Origin: Astrobacterium formosum
Lineage (GTDB): Bacteria; Pseudomonadota; Alphaproteobacteria; Rhizobiales; Xanthobacteraceae
Direction: 5' to 3'
NCBI GenBank assembly: GCA_030848545.1
Contig: JAVDCA010000020.1
Location: 83,262 to 147,261, forward strand
Length of the DNA stretch: 64,000 nt
The position numbers and the translations under genes were made by a program. Below the pieces are notes generated by a model, which saw only the letters and a list, made by a program, of their open reading frames with translations, made no database searches and had not been told where the DNA came from. Below, piece after piece: positions 26,121 through 34,167 of this stretch (position 1 is its first letter; each line of letters begins with the position of its first letter).

Positions 26121-27401
26121 TCAATTCGGCGGCGTGCGGCCAGGATCGAGCTGGGCGTGGGTCTGGCCGGTCCGGCGGCTGCAGGCGGAGGCGAGAAGAG
26201 GCAGAGAGCGCGCGAAGCCGACGCTGCCGACACGGATCACGGTCGCGGGATTGATGGTGCTCGCCGTCTGCACGGTGAGTGAATCGTCGCCCGGCTCGGC
26301 GAACGACTTGACGGCTGTCGCGGCCACCTGCCCGGCCGCCCGCGTCAGGAGCTCGCGCTTGAGGACGCTGTGCTGCGATGACAGAATGTCCAGCGACGTG
26401 GACTTGCCCTCGATGAACAGGTCGATCTGCTTGAGTGTCGCGTCGCCCGCGCCCGGATTGCGCCGGCTCTCCGTGTAGGTGACGTCGTAGCTGTCTGCGC
26501 CCGCCCCGCAACTCAACGCGATTTCAAATGCGCCGATGCGCTCGCCTTCGATCGTCAGCGGATGCCGACGAACCAGCGCCGCCTCGCCATTGCGCTGCAA
26601 CAAGACCCAGCCGCGTTCTGAAGTTTCCGCCAGCGGCGTATGGGCGACCGATACCGCGGCCGTGGTGACGGTGGCCGGGACCGGCGCCCGGACCGACCGG
26701 TCTCCAATTGTGTCGAGGCCGGTCCGGCGCAATTCATCACGCGACAACGCGCGCATCGGCTCCCACGGCGGGATGCGTAACGCCACCTCGATCAATTCGG
26801 TGCCGCCGCCCATTTCGGCGGTGTATTGCACCAAGCGGCCGATGTCGCGCTGCACCAGCACCAGGTCTTCCGCCGAATACTGCGCCGCCGCGGCATCGTC
26901 GCGGCGATCTCCGAGCCAGATCTGATGGACGAGGACGCGTGACTCCGGCGGCACGAAACGTCGGGTTCCACCCAGGACCACGAAGGCGCACATGGATTGG
27001 CATTCGCCACGCGGCAACAGCGTGCCACGGCGCTGGCCGTCCGGCGATACGACTTCCTTGACGCGACCGACCGTGGTCGCCAAACCGAGCGCGCGGATGG
27101 CCCGTCCCAACGCCATGGCGCCATGCACCGAACCGCCCTTGGAATCGAGCACGAAGGTGGCACCGCGCAGATCCTGACCACGCACGAAGTTGTCGAATTC
27201 CCTCGGCGTTTCCGCCGAGATCATGCCGTTCGCCAGGATGAACGTGCGGCACGCGCCGACGCAAGCGTCGGCCGGGCCTTCCAGGAAACGCATAAAGCGC
27301 ATGGTCGATACGGCGCTGTCGTCCGCCCGTGGTGTTGCTGCGAACACCGACAAGGAGCACGCGGCGAGCGCCAGCGCGCCGCACAGAAGTCGCTTCATCA
27401 A
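26121..27401 (-). CDS. Secreted ClpP-fold (COG3904-like) protein, paralogue 1
   Basis: 426 residues. A signal peptide (MMKRLLCGALALAACSLSVFAA) indicates export. The N-terminal half has a ClpP/crotonase-like serine protease pattern: FVLDSKGGSVHGAMALGR (oxyanion glycine loop, 89-90), the nucleophile Ser136 in GECQSMCAFVVLGG, and His159 in RVLVHQIW. The C-terminal half (about 240-426) is a separate domain of unknown fold. The protein at 30608-31891 shares the same arrangement and motifs. The function is unknown; COG3904 proteins are predicted periplasmic and related to ClpP-type peptidases. Confidence 0.7.
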   Translation of the reverse strand: MMKRLLCGALALAACSLSVFAATPRADDSAVSTMRFMRFLEGPADACVGACRTFILANGMISAETPREFDNFVRGQDLRGATFVLDSKGGSVHGAMALGRAIRALGLATTVGRVKEVVSPDGQRRGTLLPRGECQSMCAFVVLGGTRRFVPPESRVLVHQIWLGDRRDDAAAAQYSAEDLVLVQRDIGRLVQYTAEMGGGTELIEVALRIPPWEPMRALSRDELRRTGLDTIGDRSVRAPVPATVTTAAVSVAHTPLAETSERGWVLLQRNGEAALVRRHPLTIEGERIGAFEIALSCGAGADSYDVTYTESRRNPGAGDATLKQIDLFIEGKSTSLDILSSQHSVLKRELLTRAAGQVAATAVKSFAEPGDDSLTVQTASTINPATVIRVGSVGFARSLPLLASACSRRTGQTHAQLDPGRTPPN

Positions 27402-27627
27402 AGTCCCCGTGCGTCAGCGACGCCCTGGCCATCTGTCAGAGGATGGCTCTGTTTCCTCGATGCGCCGCAACATTCCCAGTGTAATTTTTACGCGTATGAC
27501 AGTGTTGCGACTAGTGCACCGCCGCAACAGACACACGTATATTCGCTGTTGCCAGCAAAACGTGGCATAATGTTGCGTGATCGGCATCCACGCACGATGT
27601 CAACACGAGTTGCCGAGTTCCCACCTG

Positions 27628-27975
27628 ATGCAAATCAAACCAACCGCCCTCGCTCACCTCAGTAAAGTTCCGCGGCTAGGCGGGCGGGCGCTGGTCAAAC
27701 TCTATCGCCTGACGTTCTCTCCACTGATCGGCTTCCACTGCCGTCATCTGCCGACCTGTTCCCAATATGCGGACGAGGCCCTGGACCGTTTCGGACTGTG
27801 GGCCGGCGGCTGGATGACGCTGGCGCGCCTGCTGCGCTGTCATCCATGGGGAACCGACGGCCTGGACTTCGTACCCCACGCCCTGCCGCCGGGCGCACGC
27901 TGGTATCTGCCGTGGCGCTACGCCCGTTGGCGCGGCGTCAACACCCAGCCGCCACCGCGGCGTGCCGATACCTGA
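27628..27975 (+). CDS. yidD: YidD membrane protein insertion efficiency factor
   Basis: 115 residues from ATG 27628. The signature CRHLPTCSQYADEALDRFG and the downstream LLRCHPWG define the YidD family. It is a small membrane-associated protein that assists YidC-dependent insertion. It is usually next to rnpA-yidC, but in Hyphomicrobiales it is often found near thrS, as here. The frame is open to 27577. No clear ribosome site is seen before either start. Confidence 0.92.
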   Translation: MQIKPTALAHLSKVPRLGGRALVKLYRLTFSPLIGFHCRHLPTCSQYADEALDRFGLWAGGWMTLARLLRCHPWGTDGLDFVPHALPPGARWYLPWRYARWRGVNTQPPPRRADT

Positions 27976-27983
27976 CGGCGAAA

Positions 27984-28022
27984 GCCGCAAGTGTTTGCCG
28001 CAAGTGTTTGCCGCAAGTGTCT
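27984..28022. repeat. Three tandem copies of a 13-bp unit
   Basis: GCCGCAAGTGTTT occurs twice in full, followed by GCCGCAAGTGTCT, immediately after the yidD stop codon and overlapping nothing on the plus strand. It abuts the stop codon of the convergent Sel1-type gene. It is a short microsatellite-like tandem repeat without obvious function. Confidence 0.85.
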
Positions 28023-29015
28023 TCAGTCCCGACCGAGCTCCGCCATGCGGGCGGAAGCTTCGGAGGAGCCCAGCGCCACTGCGCGTTCATACCATTCGCG
28101 CGCGCGTTCCGGCTCGGCCTTGAGGCCCACGACCCCGACCCGGCGAAGCATCACGGGATCGTAGGTCGCGCCGAGCATCACGGCGGCGCGGCCATTGCCG
28201 GCCTCGGCAGCGCGTTGCAGCATCAGCCGCGCGGCGGCGAAATCGCCCTGTAGGATGAAGGCCTCGCCGCGACGGATCAGCGTGTCGATCTCCTCCTGAT
28301 CGAGACGGCGCATGGCCAGAGCGGCCGGCGGCGGCTCAGCAGATGACGTCGCCGCCGGCGCCGATGCGGCGTCTTGCGGCCACGGCACGGTCGCCACCGT
28401 ATTGGCGACGCCCATGGTGCTGCCACCCGCATCCGTTTTCATCGACGCGTTCATCGCCGCGGCTTCGGCAGCCGGGCCGGCGAGCGCAACATCGCCACCA
28501 TGGGCCGTGGTCGCAACGGATCCATCGGACATCGGCATCCGCGGAGCGTCGGTCTCGGCGGACTGTCCGAGGGACGCGATCATCCCCCATACTGCGGCCG
28601 GGACCGGAACGGCTCCCACATAAAGCAGGGCCGCGAACGTCGCCACCACGATGGCGGCGCCGAAGCGCAGCAACATTGCGAGTGGAAAACCGGTGGGTTC
28701 GCGCCATCGCGGTTCGGGTATTTCCTCGGCTCGAAACGCGCGCGCCTCGCGCATCCGCTTGATCGCCACATCGCCTTCGAACTCCGGCATGCGCCGCGGC
28801 ACGGCCCGAACAGGGCCCGGATCTTCATCGAGATCGCGGGGCGGCGCCGGCTGATAGGCGGACTCGTGCGCCGGATCGTCTTCGGCACCGAACTGCGCCG
28901 CCCGTGACAGCCGAGGAACCGGCTCGGCCGGATGCACGTGGGCTTCGCGCATCCATTTCGGCGCGTATCGTATCGGCTCATCGGGGTCATAGTCGGGTCG
29001 GGTCAAGGTACTCAT
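28023..29015 (-). CDS. Single-pass membrane protein with C-terminal Sel1/TPR-like repeats
   Basis: 330 residues. The cytoplasmic N-terminus (1-120) is charged and proline-rich (PDYDPDEPIRYAPKWMREAHVHP). One transmembrane helix lies around 130-150 (FGAAIVVATFAALLYVGAV). An Ala/Ser-rich linker follows. The C-terminus (about 245-330) has Sel1-like repeats (ARLMLQRAAEAGNGRAAVMLG, ERAREWYERAVALGSSEASARMAEL). Sel1 repeats mediate protein contacts; the target is unknown. A plausible scaffold facing the periplasm, upstream of a TAXI-type binding protein on the same strand. Confidence 0.65.
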   Translation of the reverse strand: MSTLTRPDYDPDEPIRYAPKWMREAHVHPAEPVPRLSRAAQFGAEDDPAHESAYQPAPPRDLDEDPGPVRAVPRRMPEFEGDVAIKRMREARAFRAEEIPEPRWREPTGFPLAMLLRFGAAIVVATFAALLYVGAVPVPAAVWGMIASLGQSAETDAPRMPMSDGSVATTAHGGDVALAGPAAEAAAMNASMKTDAGGSTMGVANTVATVPWPQDAASAPAATSSAEPPPAALAMRRLDQEEIDTLIRRGEAFILQGDFAAARLMLQRAAEAGNGRAAVMLGATYDPVMLRRVGVVGLKAEPERAREWYERAVALGSSEASARMAELGRD

Positions 29016-29051
29016 GACAGTCGCCTCCCCTTGGGTGTCGACATAAGCGAT

Positions 29052-29076
29052 GAAACCGGTCCGGCGACGGACCGGA
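29052..29076 (-). terminator. Stem-loop after the TAXI-type binding protein gene
   Basis: Inverted repeat CCGGTCCG/CGGACCGG with a GCGA loop, directly after the stop codon on the minus strand and followed by TTTCAT. It is short in T residues, so termination is probable but not certain. Confidence 0.55.
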
Positions 29077-30378
29077 TCAGTTCTTCCGATCTCGATTCCA
29101 TTTCAGGAATTCCTGGAACAGGCGGCCGTCGGCGGACGCGCCGGCGTCACCATCGCCGGCCGCGAAGAAGCCGTCATAGTCGCGCCAGTCGACGACCTTG
29201 TCGCGGTTCCGGCGCAGCCATTCCTCGGCGGCGCCGAAGCGCCGCCAGCCCGGCAGCACGGCAGCGAGATTGGTCTCGCGCCATTTGGCGTGCCGAGGCG
29301 GCGCCTGCAGATCGGCGACGCGAGGAAAGAAGGCGGCGACGAACTTCTCCAGCCGGCGATAGCGGTCGCTGCCTTTCGGCCAGTTGTAGGCGATCAGCAC
29401 GGTGCTGACCGCGACGGTATCGACCGCCTGCCCGGCGAGGCCCGGATAATCCTCCGTTGAAAGCGTCGCCGGCAGATAGTCGTCGCGCAGTTCCTTGGCG
29501 TAAGGAACTGGAAGCAGCTTGAACCCATGCTCGGTGAGCTTCGATACCGCGGCGACCGGCTTGCCCGAGACGATCACCGACGCGGCCAGCCGCCCGGCCT
29601 CGAGCTCCTGCAACGCCTGCGCCTGATCGAGATTGACCTCGACCGGCTTGACGCCGAGCCGGCCGAGCACCTCACGGGCGGCCATCTGGGTGCCGCTGCC
29701 GGCCTCGCCGAAACTCACGCGCTGGCCCGACAGTTCGCCGAGCGAGGCAGGCCCGCCGTCGGCACGGACGACGACGTGCATTTCCTCGTTGAAGAGCTTG
29801 GCGAGGTAGACGATCTCGCCCTCGATCGGCCCGATCTCGTTGCTGCGTTTGAAATGGCCGAGCAGGTTCGACTGGGTGATGCCGAGATCGACCCCTTTCA
29901 TGAAGCGCACATCACGGATGTTCTGGGCGCCGCCCTTGCCGAGGATCGGCAATACGCGCAGATCGTCGCTGTCGAGCACGGCCGACAGGTCGTCGGCCAC
30001 CGCCGCGGACGTGGCACCGCGATCGCCGGAAATGATGGCGACAGTGTTGCTGTTGGTGCGCTCCCCGAGACTGCCGCCCTGGCCGTTCTTATAAGCGTTG
30101 CCGCCGGAGCGACGCGCCGGCTTTCCCTCGCCCGAACGTGCGGCGCGACGGGGGCGGCGTTGGGTGGCGTTTTCCTGCGCGGCCGGAGCGCCATCGGTAG
30201 CCGCCGGCGCCGGAGTCGCGTCATTCGTTTCGGTGGTCGGCGCCGCGTTGGGATCGGTGCGGCCGAGGCCGAACAATTCCTGCAATCCCTGGGACTTGCC
30301 CATGGCCGGCGCCAGCAGCAACACGAACACCGCCAGGACCAGCGCGCGCCATCGGATCCGATCCGGTGGATCGAGCAT
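29077..30378 (-). CDS. TAXI-family TRAP transporter solute-binding protein with N-terminal anchor
   Basis: 433 residues. An N-terminal hydrophobic segment (ALVLAVFVLLLAPAMG) is followed by an 80-residue low-complexity Pro/Ala/Thr and basic linker. The binding-protein fold starts near residue 105 (NTVAIISGDRGATSAAVADDL). RVSFGEAGSGTQMAAREVLGRLG is the TAXI signature. No TRAP membrane subunits (DctQ/DctM-like) lie nearby, so it is an orphan or a sensor. The ATG at 30378 was chosen because the hydrophobic segment begins there, with a GGGGATG upstream. The ligand is unknown. Confidence 0.8.
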   Translation of the reverse strand: MLDPPDRIRWRALVLAVFVLLLAPAMGKSQGLQELFGLGRTDPNAAPTTETNDATPAPAATDGAPAAQENATQRRPRRAARSGEGKPARRSGGNAYKNGQGGSLGERTNSNTVAIISGDRGATSAAVADDLSAVLDSDDLRVLPILGKGGAQNIRDVRFMKGVDLGITQSNLLGHFKRSNEIGPIEGEIVYLAKLFNEEMHVVVRADGGPASLGELSGQRVSFGEAGSGTQMAAREVLGRLGVKPVEVNLDQAQALQELEAGRLAASVIVSGKPVAAVSKLTEHGFKLLPVPYAKELRDDYLPATLSTEDYPGLAGQAVDTVAVSTVLIAYNWPKGSDRYRRLEKFVAAFFPRVADLQAPPRHAKWRETNLAAVLPGWRRFGAAEEWLRRNRDKVVDWRDYDGFFAAGDGDAGASADGRLFQEFLKWNRDRKN

Positions 30379-30607
30379 GTGAACATCCCCTACACACTGG
30401 CCGCGCGCCCCGCCCGGCCTCCCATTCCGCGTCCACCCCGACGCGCGCCGGCGGAACTCGTTGCCGGCCGGTAATGCTTGGCGCCGCAGTTTGTTGGCAA
30501 AATGATGCGAATCGGGTGTTTGCGCGGCGAGCTCTGCCTCAATTGGGGGCAAAACCTGTGGGATGGCGGAGCAACTGACAGATCGGCGTCGAAACCGGGA
30601 CGCGACT

Positions 30608-31891
30608 CTATGGTTTCGCGTCGACACATCCCCGTCGCAGCGCATCGATGGCCGAGGCCAGACCCGACGTGGACAATTTGGCGGCTCGCGCCGCATTGGT
30701 GCCGCGTGGTTCGGTTTCCGTCAGGTCCATGCTGTCGCGAGTGGCGGCGACGTCGAAGAAATCAATCAGCGCGGATTCTGCGCCGTTGGCGAACATTGCA
30801 CCCGGGTCGAGTGCCTCTATGGCGATCGGCGTGCCGAGATTCAGAAAGCGCAGCCGCCGCCCTTCTGTGCCTAAATTGACCGTCGCGGTATTGCCTTCGC
30901 CCGAGCCCAGGCCGCGAACATAAAGTACACGGACGACGCCCGGAATTTGGCAACCGATCCTGATGAGCCCGATGCGAAACTCATGCTTGCCGAGACCCCG
31001 GGTCTGAAGCACGGTCTTCATCACCGATACCGGTTTGGATGGGGAATCGACGATCATCCAGGTGGATTCGTCGAAGTCGCGACGGTCGATGCCGAAACGG
31101 GCGATCTCATCGCGTGAGAGAACGCGTATTTTCTCGAAAGGCACCTGATCGATGACGTCGAAAATTGCGACGTCAATTCCCATCTCGCGGACATAGCTGC
31201 GCAATTGCGCGGCCGACGGCTTGCCAATCTGATCTTTCCCGGCAACGGGCTTGATCGTGCCATCCGCGTGAATCCGAACGACTTTTGCGGAATGGACGCC
31301 CAAACTCGCCCCCGGCGGAACTTGCCGGACCTTGCCGCCCATCAGCGCATAGACGCAGGCGGAGTTGCATTGCCCGAAACTGGACAGCGCGAACACCGCG
31401 TTCGGGACGCGGCATTCTGACCTTGCGGGGACGCGTCCGGTGGGGTTCTTACCGCCGTGCTGGTCATCGGATGGACATCCGCGCGTCACGGTCTTGCCGA
31501 CGCCGGCGGTTATGCCGCGGCTCCGCATCAGCCGCCCGATCGCCATGGCTTGTGCCGCAATCCCTCCCGGCGAGTCGAAGAAGATGGGCAGTTCGCGTCC
31601 CGAAATGCTCTTGAGAAAGGCCTCGAAACGCAGATGCGCGCCCGGATCGAAGAGTCCTTCGGCCGCGATCCATTGGCTGCATCCCGGCCCGCAAGCATCC
31701 GGCTCGCCCGAGGCGATCCGAAAGCTCATGGGTGGGTTCTTGTTGAGAGCTTGAATCTGGGGCTGATTGCGTCCGGGGCGCTCCTGCGGGCGCGCCAGGG
31801 AGTCATGACCGGCCAACAAAAAAACAAACCCGACGACGAAGCAAAGCAGGCGTCCCGAACGACGTCGGGGCGAAATACATACCGTCTTCAT
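30608..31891 (-). CDS. Secreted ClpP-fold (COG3904-like) protein, paralogue 2
   Basis: 427 residues. It has an N-terminal hydrophobic segment (LLCFVVGFVFLLAG) and a ClpP-like domain: PIFFDSPGGIAAQAMAIGRLMR, Ser177 in GQCNSACVYALMGG, and His200 in SLGVHSAKV. The order and spacing match the protein at 26121-27401, except for an insert of about 30 residues (TRGCPSDDQHGGKNP region) before the nucleophile motif. The C-terminal domain is diverged. Regulation, substrate and role are unknown. Its base composition is somewhat less GC-rich than its neighbours by eye, which may mean recent acquisition. Confidence 0.65.
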   Translation of the reverse strand: MKTVCISPRRRSGRLLCFVVGFVFLLAGHDSLARPQERPGRNQPQIQALNKNPPMSFRIASGEPDACGPGCSQWIAAEGLFDPGAHLRFEAFLKSISGRELPIFFDSPGGIAAQAMAIGRLMRSRGITAGVGKTVTRGCPSDDQHGGKNPTGRVPARSECRVPNAVFALSSFGQCNSACVYALMGGKVRQVPPGASLGVHSAKVVRIHADGTIKPVAGKDQIGKPSAAQLRSYVREMGIDVAIFDVIDQVPFEKIRVLSRDEIARFGIDRRDFDESTWMIVDSPSKPVSVMKTVLQTRGLGKHEFRIGLIRIGCQIPGVVRVLYVRGLGSGEGNTATVNLGTEGRRLRFLNLGTPIAIEALDPGAMFANGAESALIDFFDVAATRDSMDLTETEPRGTNAARAAKLSTSGLASAIDALRRGCVDAKP

Positions 31892-32089
31892 GTCTGTGGC
31901 CAGTAAACGACTTGTCCCATCACGCGAAGCTCTAACATAATACCGCGTTGCGCGAACGATCTTCTTGACCTAATTCAATTTCGGCGCCCTGCCGCGGCTC
32001 TTCCCACGCAAGCTTGGCGTGCTAAATAGCCGTTCTCGAATCCGCTTACCTGCATTCGTAGGCAGCGAGTGAGCAACCAGGAGTGAATA

Positions 32090-34057
32090 ATGGTCGCGTT
32101 GACCTTCCCCGACGGCGCACGCCGTGAATTCCCCGCCAACATCACCGGTCTCGACGTCGCCAAGGGCATCTCGCCCTCGCTCGCCAAGCGCACCGTGGCG
32201 ATGGCGCTCGATGGCGTGCTCGTCGATCTCGCCGATCCGATCACCCAAGACGCGAAGATCGAGTTCGTCTCGCGCGACGATCCGCGCGCCCTCGAACTGA
32301 TCCGCCACGACGCCGCCCATGTGATGGCGGAAGCCGTCCAGACCCTGTGGCCCGGCACCCAGGTGACCATCGGCCCGGTGATCGAGAACGGCTTCTATTA
32401 CGATTTCTTCCGCAACGAGCCGTTCACGCCCGAGGATTTCGCGGCAATCGAAAAAAAGATGCGCGAGATCATCGCGCGCGACAAACCCTTCACAAAGGAG
32501 GAGTGGTCGCGCGAGGACACCAAGAAGGTCTTCCGCGACAAGGGCGAGAACTTCAAGGTCGAGCTGGTCGACGCCATTCCGGAAGACCAGAAGATCAAGA
32601 TCTACCATCAGGGCGACTGGTTCGATCTCTGCCGCGGGCCGCACATGACCTCGACGGGCAAGATCGGCAACGCCTTCAAGCTCATGAAGGTCGCCGGCGC
32701 CTACTGGCGCGGTGACTCGAACAACCCGATGCTGACCCGCATCTACGGCACCGCCTTCGCCAAGCAGGAGGAGCTCGACGCCTATCTCAAGATGATGGAG
32801 GAGGCAGAGAAGCGCGATCACAGGAAGCTCGGCCGCGAACTCGACCTGTTCCACTTCCAGGAAGAAGGCCCCGGCGTCGTGTTCTGGCACGCCAAGGGCT
32901 GGTCGATCTTCCAGGCGGTGGTCGCCTATATGCGCCGCCGCCTCGCGATCGATTACGACGAGGTCAACGCCCCGCAGATGCTCGACAAGTCCCTGTGGGA
33001 GACGTCGGGCCACTGGGAATGGTATCGCGAGAACATGTTCGCGGCCCAGTCCGCCGGCGACGAAGCCGAGGACAAGCGCTGGTTCGCCATCAAGCCGATG
33101 AACTGCCCGGGCCACGTGCTGATCTTCAAGCACGGCCTCAAAAGCTATCGTGACCTGCCGATCCGGCTGGCCGAATTCGGCGTCGTGCATCGCTACGAGG
33201 CGTCCGGGGCCATGCACGGCCTGATGCGCGTGCGCGGCTTCACTCAGGACGATGCCCACGTTTTCTGCAACGAGGAACAACTCGCCGAAGAGTGCCTCAA
33301 GATCAACGATCTCGTCTTGTCCACCTACGCGGATTTCGGCTTCGACGCCGATCTCACCGTCAAGCTGTCGACCCGGCCGGACAAGCGCGTCGGCTCGGAT
33401 GCATCCTGGGATCATGCCGAAGAGGTGATGTCGCGGGTTCTGGAGATCATCGCCAAGCAGTCGGGCGGCAAGATCAAGACCAGCATCAATCCCGGCGAAG
33501 GCGCCTTCTACGGGCCCAAGTTCGAATACGTCTTACGCGACGCCATCGGCCGCGACTGGCAGTGCGGCACGACGCAGGTCGACTTCAACCTGCCGGAGCG
33601 CTTCGGCGCCTTCTACATCGATGCCGATGGCCAGAAGAAGATTCCGGTGATGATCCATCGCGCCATCTGCGGCTCGATGGAACGCTTCATCGGCATCCTG
33701 ATCGAACACCATGCGGGGCATTTCCCGCTGTGGCTGTCGCCGGTCCAGGCGGTGATCGCCACCATCACGTCGGACGCCGACGACTACGCCCGTGAGGTGC
33801 TCGCCCATGCGCGCCGGCTCGGCCTGCGGGTCGAAATCGACCTGCGCAACGAGAAGATCAACTACAAGGTCCGCGAGCACTCCCACGCCAAGGTGCCGGC
33901 GCTCTTGGTCGTCGGCAAGAAAGAGGCGGGCGAGCGCACCGTGTCGGTGCGCCGCCTGGGCAGCGAAGGTCAACGGGTGATGGGCCTCGACGCGGCGCTG
34001 GAAGCGCTGGTCGAAGAGGCAGTGGCGCCGGACATCCGCCGGACGCGCCAAGCCTGA
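32090..34057 (+). CDS. thrS: Threonyl-tRNA synthetase
   Basis: 655 residues, full length. It has an N-terminal TGS domain (1-60, [14 protein letters not shown]), the SAD editing domain ([19 protein letters not shown]), the class II catalytic core with the zinc motif MNCPGH and motif 3 ([18 protein letters not shown]), and a C-terminal anticodon-binding domain ([14 protein letters not shown]). The start has AGGAGTGAAT before the ATG. A palindromic repeat follows the stop codon at once. It is essential for protein synthesis. Confidence 0.98.
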   Translation: MVALTFPDGARREFPANITGLDVAKGISPSLAKRTVAMALDGVLVDLADPITQDAKIEFVSRDDPRALELIRHDAAHVMAEAVQTLWPGTQVTIGPVIENGFYYDFFRNEPFTPEDFAAIEKKMREIIARDKPFTKEEWSREDTKKVFRDKGENFKVELVDAIPEDQKIKIYHQGDWFDLCRGPHMTSTGKIGNAFKLMKVAGAYWRGDSNNPMLTRIYGTAFAKQEELDAYLKMMEEAEKRDHRKLGRELDLFHFQEEGPGVVFWHAKGWSIFQAVVAYMRRRLAIDYDEVNAPQMLDKSLWETSGHWEWYRENMFAAQSAGDEAEDKRWFAIKPMNCPGHVLIFKHGLKSYRDLPIRLAEFGVVHRYEASGAMHGLMRVRGFTQDDAHVFCNEEQLAEECLKINDLVLSTYADFGFDADLTVKLSTRPDKRVGSDASWDHAEEVMSRVLEIIAKQSGGKIKTSINPGEGAFYGPKFEYVLRDAIGRDWQCGTTQVDFNLPERFGAFYIDADGQKKIPVMIHRAICGSMERFIGILIEHHAGHFPLWLSPVQAVIATITSDADDYAREVLAHARRLGLRVEIDLRNEKINYKVREHSHAKVPALLVVGKKEAGERTVSVRRLGSEGQRVMGLDAALEALVEEAVAPDIRRTRQA

Positions 34058-34060
34058 AAG

Positions 34061-34143
34061 CGTCATTGCGAGCGAAGCGAAGCAATCCAGAAGCTCCGGA
34101 AGAAAGCCTGGATCGCTTCGTCGCTTCGCTCCTCGCGATGACG
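34061..34143. repeat. Palindromic intergenic repeat, GTCATTGCGAG family (copy 4)
   Basis: Opens CGTCATTGCGAGCGAAGCG, contains GAAGCAATCCAG and CTGGATCGCTTCG, and closes CTCCTCGCGATGACG. It starts four bases after the thrS stop codon and lies between convergent genes. Confidence 0.88.
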
Positions 34144-34167
34144 CGTCATGGTCGACGGCGACCGGTA

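Noticed and set aside
27984..28022. Tandem 13-bp repeats as a possible CRISPR array
   Set aside because: The units are too short, there are no spacers between them, and no cas genes are nearby.
31970..33415. 481-codon minus-strand frame opposite thrS
   Set aside because: It is antisense to threonyl-tRNA synthetase, with shadow-type composition.
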